This document shows, piece by piece, positions 53,101-64,000 of a DNA stretch of 64,000 nucleotides (position 1 is the first letter of the stretch; each line of letters begins with the position of its first letter). The position numbers and the translations under genes are program-made. The notes below the pieces were generated by a model that was given only the letters and a program-made list of their open reading frames with translations, did not search any database and was not told the origin of the DNA. The stretch lies in NCBI GenBank assembly GCA_015183035.1, contig JACZZP010000018.1:682001-746000 (forward strand). The letters run 5' to 3'. The stretch comes from Meloidogyne chitwoodi (taxonomy: Eukaryota > Nematoda > Chromadorea > Rhabditida > Meloidogynidae).

Positions 53101-56100
53101 AAATTACAATAGATTGTAAATTTCTAAAAATGGTTGTAATTGCGAAAATATATTAAAAATTACAATAGATTGTAAATTTCTAAAAATGGTTGTAATTGCG
53201 AAAAAATTTATAAATTAAAAATTACAATAGATTGTAAATTTCTAAAAATGGTTGTAATTGCGAAAAAATTTATAATTAAAAATTACAATAGATTGTAAAT
53301 TTCTAAAAATGGTTGTAATTGCGAAAAATTTATAAATTAAAAATTACAATAGATTGTAAATTTCTAAAAATGGTTGTAATTGCGAAAAAATTTATAAATT
53401 AAAATTACAATAGATTGTAAATTTCTAAAAATGGTTGTAATTGCGAAAAAATTTATAAATTAAAAATTACAATAGATTGTAAATTTCTAAAAATGGTTGT
53501 AATTGCGAAAAAATTTATAAATTAAAAATTACAATAGATTGTAAATTTCTAAAAATGGTTGTAATTGCGAAAAAATTTATATATTAAAAATTACAATAGA
53601 TTGTAAATTTCTAAAAATGGTTGTAATTGCGAAAAAATTTATATATTAAAAATTACAATAGATTGTAAATTTCTAAAAATGGTTGTAATTGCGAAAAAAT
53701 TTATAAATTAAAAATTACAATAGATTGTAAATTTCTAAAAATGGTTGTAATTGCGAAAAAATTTATAAATTAAAAATTACAATAGATTGTAAATTTCTAA
53801 AAATGGTTGTAATTGCGAAAAAATTTATATTAAAAATTACAATAGATTGTAAATTTCTAAAAATGGTTGTAATTGCGAAAAAATTTATAATTAAAAATTA
53901 CAATAGATTGTAAATTTCTAAAAATGGTTGTAATTGCGAAAAAATTTATAATTAAAAATTACAATAGATTGTAAATTTCTAAAAATGGTTGTAATTGCGA
54001 AAAAATTTATAAATTAAAAATTACAATAGATTGTAAATTTCTAAAAATGGTTGTAATTGCGAAAAAATTTATAAATTAAAAATTACAATAGATTGTAAAT
54101 TTCTAAAAATGGTTGTAATTGCGAAAAAATTTATAAATTAAAAATTACAATAGATTGTAAATTTCTAAAAATGGTTGTAATTGCGAAAAAATTTATAAAT
54201 TAAAAATTACAATAGATTGTAAATTTCTAAAAATGGTTGTAATTGCGAAAAAATTTATAATTAAAAATTACAATAGATTGTAAATTTCTAAAAATGGTTG
54301 TAATTGCGAAAAAATTTATATATTAAAAATTACAATAGATTGTAAATTTCTAAAAATGGTTGTAATTGCGAAAAAATTTATAATTAAAAATTACAATAGA
54401 TTGTAAATTTCTAAAATGGTTGTAATTGCGAAAAAATTTATATATTAAAAATTACAATAGATTGTAAATTTCTAAAAATGGTTGTAATTGCGAAAAAATT
54501 TATATATTAAAAATTACAATAGATTGTAAATTTCTAAAAATGGTTGTAATTGCGAAAAAATTTATATTAAAAATTACAATAGATTGTAAATTTCTAAAAT
54601 GGTTGTAATTGCGAAAAAATTTATAATTAAAAATTACAATAGATTGTAAATTTCTAAAAATGGTTGTAATTGCGAAAAAATTTATAATTAAAAATTACAA
54701 TAGATTGTAAATTTCTAAAAATGGTTGTAATTGCGAAAAAATTTATAATTAAAAATTACAATAGATTGTAAATTTCTAAAAATGGTTGTAATTGCGAAAA
54801 AATTTATAATTAAAAATTACAATAGATTGTAAATTTCTAAAAATGGTTGTAATTGCGAAAAAATTTATAAATTAAAAATTACAATAGATTGTAAATTTCT
54901 AAAAATGGTTGTAATTGCGAAAAAATTTATAATTAAAAATTACAATAGATTGTAAATTTCTAAAAATGGTTGTAATTGCGAAAAATTTATAATTAAAAAT
55001 TACAATAGATTGTAAATTTCTAAAAATGGTTGTAATTGCGAAAAAATTTATATATTAAAAATTACAATAGATTGTAAATTTCTAAAAATGGTTGTAATTG
55101 CGAAAAAATTTATATATTAAAAATTACAATAGATTGTAAATTTCTAAAAATGGTTGTAATTGCGAAAAAATTTATAAATTAAAAATTACAATAGATTGTA
55201 AATTTCTAAAAATGGTTGTAATTGCGAAAAAATTTATAAATTAAAAATTACAATAGATTGTAAATTTCTAAAAATGGTTGTAATTGCGAAAAAATTTATA
55301 ATTAAAAATTACAATAGATTGTAAATTTCTAAAAATGGTTGTAATTGCGAAAAAATTTATAATTAAAAATTACAATAGATTGTAAATTTCTAAAAATGGT
55401 TGTAATTGCGAAAAATTTATATATTAAAAATTACAATAGATTGTAAATTTCTAAAATGGTTGTAATTGCGAAAAAATTTATATATTAAAAATTACAATAG
55501 ATTGTAAATTTCTAAAAATGGTTGTAATTGCGAAAAAATTTATAATTAAAAATTACAATAGATTGTAAATTTCTAAAAATGGTTGTAATTGCGAAAAAAT
55601 TTATAAATTAAAAATTACAATAGATTGTAAATTTCTAAAAATGGTTGTAATTGCGAAAAAATTTATAATTAAAAATTACAATAGATTGTAAATTTCTAAA
55701 AATGGTTGTAATTGCGAAAAAATTTATATTTAAAAATTACAATAGATTGTAAATTTCTAAAAATGGTTGTAATTGCGAAAAATTTATATATTAAAAATTA
55801 CAATAGATTGTAAATTTCTAAAAATGGTTGTAATTGCGAAAAAATTTATATATTAAAAATTACAATAGATTGTAAATTTCTAAAAATGGTTGTAATTGCG
55901 AAAAAATTTATAAATTAAAAATTACAATAGATTGTAAATTTCTAAAAATGGTTGTAATTGCGAAAAAATTTATATATTAAAAATTACAATAGATTGTAAA
56001 TTTCTAAAAATGGTTGTAATTGCGAAAAAATTTATATATTAAAAATTACAATAGATTGTAAATTTCTAAAAATGGTTGTAATTGCGAAAAAATTTATAAT

Positions 56101-59100
56101 TAAAAATTACAATAGATTGTAAATTTCTAAAAATGGTTGTAATTGCGAAAAAATTTATATATTAAAAATTACAATAGATTGTAAATTTCTAAAAATGGTT
56201 GTAATTGCGAAAAAATTTATAAATTAAAAATTACAATAGATTGTAAATTTCTAAAAATGGTTGTAATTGCGAAAAAATTTATAAATTAAAAATTACAATA
56301 GATTGTAAATTTCTAAAAATGGTTGTAATTGCGAAAAAATTTATATATTAAAAATTACAATAGATTGTAAATTTCTAAAAATGGTTGTAATTGCGAAAAA
56401 ATTTATAAATTAAAAATTACAATAGATTGTAAATTTCTAAAAATGGTTGTAATTGCGAAAAAATTTATAAATTAAAAATTACAATAGATTGTAAATTTCT
56501 AAAAATGGTTGTAATTGCGAAAAAATTTATAATTAAAAATTACAATAGATTGTAAATTTCTAAAAATGGTTGTAATTGCGAAAAAATTATAAATTAAAAA
56601 TTACAATAGATTGTAAATTTCTAAAAATGGTTGTAATTGCGAAAAAATTTATAATTAAAAATTACAATAGATTGTAAATTTCTAAAAATGGTTGTAATTG
56701 CGAAAAAATTTATATATTAAAAATTACAATAGATTGTAAATTTCTAAAAATGGTTGTAATTGCGAAAAAATTTATAAATTAAAAATTACAATAGATTGTA
56801 AATTTCTAAAAATGGTTGTAATTGCGAAAAAATTTATAATTAAAAATTACAATAGATTGTAAATTTCTAAAAATGGTTGTAATTGCGAAAAAATTTATAT
56901 TTAAAAATTACAATAGATTGTAAATTTCTAAAAATGGTTGTAATTGCGAAAAAATTTATAAATTAAAAATTACAATAGATTGTAAATTTCTAAAAATGGT
57001 TGTAATTGCGAAAAAATTTATATATTAAAAATTACAATAGATTGTAAATTTCTAAAAATGGTTGTAATTGCGAAAAAATTTATAATTAAAATTACAATAG
57101 ATTGTAAATTTCTAAAAATGGTTGTAATTGCGAAAAAATTTATATATTAAAAATACAATAGATTGTAAATTTCTAAAATGGTTGTAATTGCGAAAAAATT
57201 TATATATTAAAAATTACAATAGATTGTAAATTTCTAAAAATGGTTGTAATTGCGAAAAAATTTATATATTAAAAATTACAATAGATTGTAAATTTCTAAA
57301 AATGGTTGTAATTGCGAAAAAATTTATATATTAAAAATTACAATAGATTGTAAATTTCTAAAAATGGTTGTAATTGCGAAAAATTTATAATTAAAAATTA
57401 CAATAGATTGTAAATTTCTAAAAATGGTTGTAATTGCGAAAAAATTTATAAATTAAAAATTACAATAGATTGTAAATTTCTAAAAATGGTTGTAATTGCG
57501 AAAAAATTTATATATTAAAAATTACAATAGATTGTAAATTTCTAAAAATGGTTGTAATTGCGAAAAAATTTATAAATTAAAAATTACAATAGATTGTAAA
57601 TTTCTAAAAATGGTTGTAATTGCGAAAAAATTTATATATTAAAATTACAATAGATTGTAAATTTCTAAAATGGTTGTAATTGCGAAAAAATTTATATAAT
57701 TAAAAATTACAATAGATTGTAAATTTCTAAAAATGGTTGTAATTGCGAAAAAATTTATAAATTAAAAATTACAATAGATTGTAAATTTCTAAAAATGGTT
57801 GTAATTGCGAAAAAATTTATATATTAAAAATTACAATAGATTGTAAATTTCTAAAATGGTTGTAATTGCGAAAAAATTTATAAATTAAAAATTACAATAG
57901 ATTGTAAATTTCTAAAAATGGTTGTAATTGCGAAAAAATTTATATATTAAAAATTACAATAGATTGTAAATTTCTAAAAATGGTTGTAATTGCGAAAAAA
58001 TTTATATAATTAAAATTACAATAGATTGTAAATTTCTAAAAATGGTTTTGTAATTGCGAAAAAATTTATAAATTAAAAATTACAATAGATTGTAAATTTC
58101 TAAAAATGGTTGTAATTGCGAAAAAATTTATATATTAAAAATTACAATAGATTGTAAATTTCTAAAAATGGTTGTAATTGCGAAAAAATTTATAAATTAA
58201 AAATTACAATAGATTGTAAATTTCTAAAAATGGTTGTAATTGCGAAAAAATTTATATATTAAAAATTACAATAGATTGTAAATTTCTAAAAACTGGTTGT
58301 AATTGCGAAAAAATTTATATAATTAAAAATTACAATAGATTGTAAATTTCTAAAAATGGTTGTAATTGCGAAAAAATTTTATAATTAAAATTACAATAGA
58401 TTGTAAATTTCTAAAAATGGTTGTAATTGCGAAAAAATTTATATATTAAAAATTACAATAGATTGTAAATTTCTAAAAATGGTTGTAATGCGAAAAAATT
58501 TATAAATTAAAAATTACAATAGATTGTAATTTCTAAAAATGGTTTGTAATTGCGAAAAAATTTATATAATTAAAAATTACAATAGATTGTAAATTTCTAA
58601 AAATGGTTGTAATTGCGAAAAAATTTATATATTAAAAATTACAATAGATTGTAAATTTCTAAAAATGGTTGTAATTGCGAAAAATTTTATAATATTAAAA
58701 ATTACAATAGATTGTAAATTTCTAAAAATGGTTGTAATTGCGAAAAAATTTATAAATTAAAAATTACAATAGATTGTAAATTTCTAAAAATGGTTGTAAT
58801 TGCGAAAAAATTTATAATTAAAAATTACAATAGATTGTAAATTTCTAAAAATGGTTGTAATTGCGAAAAAATTTATATAATTAAAAATTACAATAGATTG
58901 TAAATTTCTAAAAATGGTTGTAATTGCGAAAAAATTTATATATTAAAATTACAATAGATTGTAAATTTCTAAAAATGGTTGTAATTGCGAAAAAAATTTA
59001 TATATTAAAAATTACAATAGATTGTAAATTTCTAAAAATGGTTGTAATTGCGAAAAAATTTATAAATTAAAAATTACAATAGATTGTAAATTTCTAAAAA

Positions 59101-62100
59101 TGGTTGTAATTGCGAAAAAATTTATAATATTAAAAATTACAATAGATTGTAAATTTCTAAAATGGTTGTAATTGCGAAAAAATTTATAAATTAAAAATTA
59201 CAATAGATTGTAAATTTCTAAAAATGGTTGTAATTGCGAAAAAATTTATATATTAAAAATTACAATAGATTGTAAATTTCTAAAAATGGTTGTAATTGCG
59301 AAAAAATTTATATAATTAAAAATTACAATAGATTGTAAATTTCTAAAAATGGTTGTAATTGCGAAAAAATTTATATATTAAAAATTACAATAGATTGTAA
59401 ATTTCTAAAAATGGTTGTAATTGCGAAAAAATTTATATATTAAAAATTACAATAGATTGTAAATTTCTAAAAATGGTTGTAATTGCGAAAAAATTTATAA
59501 TTAAAAATTACAATAGATTGTAAATTTCTAAAAATGGTTGTAATTGCGAAAAAATTTATAAATTAAAAATTACAATAGATTGTAAATTTCTAAAAATGGT
59601 TGTAATTGCGAAAAAATTTATAATTAAAAATTACAATAGATTGTAAATTTCTAAAAATGGTTGTAATTGCGAAAAAATTTATATATTAAAAATTACAATA
59701 GATTGTAAATTTCTAAAAATGGTTGTAATTGCGAAAAAATTTATAAATTAAAAATTACAATAGATTGTAAATTTCTAAAAATGGTTGTAATTGCGAAAAA
59801 ATTTATAATTAAAAATTACAATAGATTGTAAATTTCTAAAAATGGTTGTAATTGCGAAAAAATTTATATATTAAAAATTACAATAGATTGTAAATTTCTA
59901 AAAATGGTTGTAATTGCGAAAAAATTTATATATTAAAAATTACAATAGATTGTAAATTTCTAAAAATGGTTGTAATTGCGAAAAAATTTATATAATTAAA
60001 AATTACAATAGATTGTAAATTTCTAAAAATGGTTGTAATTGCGAAAAAATTTATATATTAAAAATTACAATAGATTGTAAATTTCTAAAAATGGTTGTAA
60101 TTGCGAAAAAATTTATAAATTAAAAATTACAATAGATTGTAAATTTCTAAAAATGGTTGTAATTGCGAAAAAATTTATATATTAAAAATTACAATAGATT
60201 GTAAATTTCTAAAAATGGTTGTAATTGCGAAAAAATTTATATATTAAAAATTACAATAGATTGTAAATTTCTAAAAATGGTTGTAATTGCGAAAAAATTT
60301 ATATATTAAAAATTACAATAGATTGTAAATTTCTAAAAATGGTTGTAATTGCGAAAAAATTTATATATTAAAAATTACAATAGATTGTAAATTTCTAAAA
60401 ATGGTTGTAATTGCGAAAAAATTTATATAATTAAAAATTACAATAGATTGTAAATTTCTAAAAATGGTTGTAATTGCGAAAAAATTTATAAATTAAAAAT
60501 TACAATAGATTGTAAATTTCTAAAAATGGTTGTAATTGCGAAAAAATTTATAAATTAAAAATTACAATAGATTGTAAATTTCTAAAAATGGTTGTAATTG
60601 CGAAAAAATTTATAATATTAAAAATTACAATAGATTGTAAATTTCTAAAAATGGTTGTAATTGCGAAAAAATTTATAAATTAAAAATTACAATAGATTGT
60701 AAATTTCTAAAAATGGTTGTAATTGCGAAAAAATTTATATAATTAAAAATTACAATAGATTGTAAATTTCTAAAAATGGTTGTAATTGCGAAAAAATTTA
60801 TAAATTAAAAATTACAATAGATTGTAAATTTCTAAAAATGGTTGTAATTGCGAAAAAATTTATATATTAAAAATTACAATAGATTGTAAATTTCTAAAAA
60901 TGGTTGTAATTGCGAAAAAATTTATAATTAAAAATTACAATAGATTGTAAATTTCTAAAAATGGTTGTAATTGCGAAAAAATTTATAAATTAAAAATTAC
61001 AATAGATTGTAAATTTCTAAAAATGGTTGTAATTGCGAAAAAATTTATAATATTAAAAATTACAATAGATTGTAAATTTCTAAAAATGGTTGTAATTGCG
61101 AAAAAATTTATAAATTAAAAATTACAATAGATTGTAAATTTCTAAAAATGGTTGTAATTGCGAAAAAATTTATAAATTAAAAATTACAATAGATTGTAAA
61201 TTTCTAAAAATGGTTGTAATTGCGAAAAAATTTATATAATTAAAAATTACAATAGATTGTAAATTTCTAAAAATGGTTGTAATTGCGAAAAAATTTATAA
61301 ATTAAAAATTACAATAGATTGTAAATTTCTAAAAATGGTTGTAATTGCGAAAAAATTTATAATATTAAAAATTACAATAGATTGTAAATTTCTAAAAATG
61401 GTTGTAATTGCGAAAAAATTTATAAATTAAAAATTACAATAGATTGTAAATTTCTAAAAATGGTTGTAATTGCGAAAAAATTTATATATTAAAAATTACA
61501 ATAGATTGTAAATTTCTAAAAATGGTTGTAATTGCGAAAAAATTTATAAATTAAAAATTACAATAGATTGTAAATTTCTAAAAATGGTTGTAATTGCGAA
61601 AAAATTTATAAATTAAAAATTACAATAGATTGTAAATTTCTAAAAATGGTTGTAATTGCGAAAAAATTTATATATTAAAAATTACAATAGATTGTAAATT
61701 TCTAAAAATGGTTGTAATTGCGAAAAAATTTATAAATTAAAAATTACAATAGATTGTAAATTTCTAAAAATGGTTGTAATTGCGAAAAAATTTATATAAT
61801 TAAAAATTACAATAGATTGTAAATTTCTAAAAATGGTTGTAATTGCGAAAAAATTTATAATTAAAAATTACAATAGATTGTAAATTTCTAAAAATGGTTG
61901 TAATTGCGAAAAAATTTATATAATTAAAAATTACAATAGATTGTAAATTTCTAAAAATGGTTGTAATTGCGAAAAAATTTATATAATTAAAAATTACAAT
62001 AGATTGTAAATTTCTAAAAATGGTTGTAATTGCGAAAAAATTTATATATTAAAAATTACAATAGATTGTAAATTTCTAAAAATGGTTGTAATTGCGAAAA

Positions 62101-64000
62101 AATTTATAAATTAAAAATTACAATAGATTGTAAATTTCTAAAAATGGTTGTAATTGCGAAAAAATTTATATAATTAAAAATTACAATAGATTGTAAATTT
62201 CTAAAAATGGTTGTAATTGCGAAAAAATTTATATATTAAAAATTACAATAGATTGTAAATTTCTAAAAATGGTTGTAATTGCGAAAAAATTTATATATTA
62301 AAAATTACAATAGATTGTAAATTTCTAAAAATGGTTGTAATTGCGAAAAAATTTATAAATTAAAAATTACAATAGATTGTAAATTTCTAAAAATGGTTGT
62401 AATTGCGAAAAAATTTATATATTAAAAATTACAATAGATTGTAAATTTCTAAAAATGGTTGTAATTGCGAAAAAATTTATAAATTAAAAATTACAATAGA
62501 TTGTAAATTTCTAAAAATGGTTGTAATTGCGAAAAAATTTATATATTAAAAATTACAATAGATTGTAAATTTCTAAAAATGGTTGTAATTGCGAAAAAAT
62601 TTATATATTAAAAATTACAATAGATTGTAAATTTCTAAAAATGGTTGTAATTGCGAAAAAATTTATAATTAAAAATTACAATAGATTGTAAATTTCTAAA
62701 AATGGTTGTAATTGCGAAAAAATTTATAAATTAAAAATTACAATAGATTGTAAATTTCTAAAAATGGTTGTAATTGCGAAAAAATTTATATATTAAAAAT
62801 TACAATAGATTGTAAATTTCTAAAAATGGTTGTAATTGCGAAAAAATTTATAAATTAAAAATTACAATAGATTGTAAATTTCTAAAAATGGTTGTAATTG
62901 CGAAAAAATTTATATATTAAAAATTACAATAGATTGTAAATTTCTAAAAATGGTTGTAATTGCGAAAAAATTTATATATTAAAAATTACAATAGATTGTA
63001 AATTTCTAAAAATGGTTGTAATTGCGAAAAAATTTATAAATTAAAAATTACAATAGATTGTAAATTTCTAAAAATGGTTGTAATTGCGAAAAAATTTATA
63101 ATTAAAAATTACAATAGATTGTAAATTTCTAAAAATGGTTGTAATTGCGAAAAAATTTATATATTAAAAATTACAATAGATTGTAAATTTCTAAAAATGG
63201 TTGTAATTGCGAAAAAATTTATAATATTAAAAATTACAATAGATTGTAAATTTCTAAAAATGGTTGTAATTGCGAAAAAATTTATATATTAAAAATTACA
63301 ATAGATTGTAAATTTCTAAAAATGGTTGTAATTGCGAAAAAATTTATATATTAAAAATTACAATAGATTGTAAATTTCTAAAAATGGTTGTAATTGCGAA
63401 AAAATTTATATATTAAAAATTACAATAGATTGTAAATTTCTAAAAATGGTTGTAATTGCGAAAAAATTTATAAATTAAAAATTACAATAGATTGTAAATT
63501 TCTAAAAATGGTTGTAATTGCGAAAAAATTTATATAATTAAAAATTACAATAGATTGTAAATTTCTAAAAATGGTTGTAATTGCGAAAAAATTTATAATA
63601 TTAAAAATTACAATAGATTGTAAATTTCTAAAAATGGTTGTAATTGCGAAAAAATTTATATAATTAAAAATTACAATAGATTGTAAATTTCTAAAAATGG
63701 TTGTAATTGCGAAAAAATTTATATATTAAAAATTACAATAGATTGTAAATTTCTAAAAATGGTTGTAATTGCGAAAAAATTTATAAATTAAAAATTACAA
63801 TAGATTGTAAATTTCTAAAAATGGTTGTAATTGCGAAAAAATTTATATAATTAAAAATTACAATAGATTGTAAATTTCTAAAAATGGTTGTAATTGCGAA
63901 AAAATTTATATATTAAAAATTACAATAGATTGTAAATTTCTAAAAATGGTTGTAATTGCGAAAAAATTTATAATATTAAAAATTACAATAGATTGTAAAT
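41121..64000. repeat. 62-bp satellite DNA array
   Basis: Head-to-tail copies of a 62-bp unit beginning GGTTGTAATTGCGAAAAAAT and ending GTAAATTTCTAAAAAT, about 16% GC. The array starts at 41121 (first copy GGCTG instead of GGTTG) and runs beyond the window end, so at least 22,880 bp and roughly 369 copies. Copies to about 48.8 kb are nearly identical and differ mainly by one site (TTATATATTA versus TTATAAATTA) and a rare GGTTATAATT variant. From about 49.5 kb onward 1-bp indels in the TTATA..ATTA and poly-A parts become frequent, giving 61-, 62- and 63-bp copies. Each unit holds a perfect dyad, TTACAAT-AG-ATTGTAA. No ORF and no interrupting element is present. Confidence 0.98.

Noticed and set aside
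41121..64000. Regular array considered as a CRISPR locus
   Set aside because: Units are contiguous with no unique spacers, in a eukaryotic genome with no cas genes; it is satellite DNA.

Overview
The window is a very AT-rich piece of nuclear DNA from a nematode, most likely a tylenchid plant parasite close to root-knot nematodes (Meloidogyne); the genus is inference. Evidence: many introns of about 40-60 bp with GTTTTT or GTAAAT donors and TTTTAG acceptors, two major-sperm-protein (MSP) domain genes, the adjacent pair gop-1/gop-2 known from the C. elegans gro-1 operon, and an intact spliced-leader (SL) RNA gene whose leader differs by one base from C. elegans SL1.

Layout. 1-571: 3' end of an LTR retrotransposon (ORF tail, purine tract, LTR). 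810-2262: 5'-incomplete leucine-rich/F-box-like gene downstream of the LTR. 2578-6245: gop-1 (CLEC16A). 6704-8611: gop-2 (GPN1 GTPase). 8612-11880: long non-coding AT-rich stretch. 11881-13419: DNAJB6-type J-protein. 13996-14176: perfect 62-bp inverted repeat. 14405-14850 (minus): small MSP-domain protein. 15307-17431: VMP1/EPG-3. 18060-18490: LTR remnants. 19867-22972: glutamate decarboxylase (unc-25 type), with one intron lacking an AG acceptor. 23441-23540: SL RNA gene. 23961-27879: cullin-5. 28398-34616 and 36713-39258: the two parts of one SWR1/EP400-type remodeler (ssl-1), separated by 2.1-2.4 kb that hold a near-perfect 498-bp inverted repeat carrying a small membrane-protein gene on each arm, plus a tRNA-like element. 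39674-40108: canonical 127-aa MSP. 40510-40864: MITE-like element with terminal inverted repeats. 41121-64000: more than 22.8 kb of a 62-bp, about 16% GC satellite (about 369 copies) that runs off the window.

The gene models were spliced by eye. Each intact model gives a total exon length divisible by three and keeps its reading frame, which supports the boundaries, but none has been checked against transcripts. Housekeeping themes are trans-splicing (SL RNA), autophagy/endosome (gop-1, VMP1), RNA polymerase II import (gop-2), ubiquitin ligation (cul-5), H2A.Z chromatin remodelling (ssl-1), GABA synthesis (unc-25) and sperm motility (MSP). The most unusual signals are the satellite array with an internal 2,912-bp duplicated block, the palindrome inside the remodeler gene, the SL RNA gene, and the GT-TG intron.
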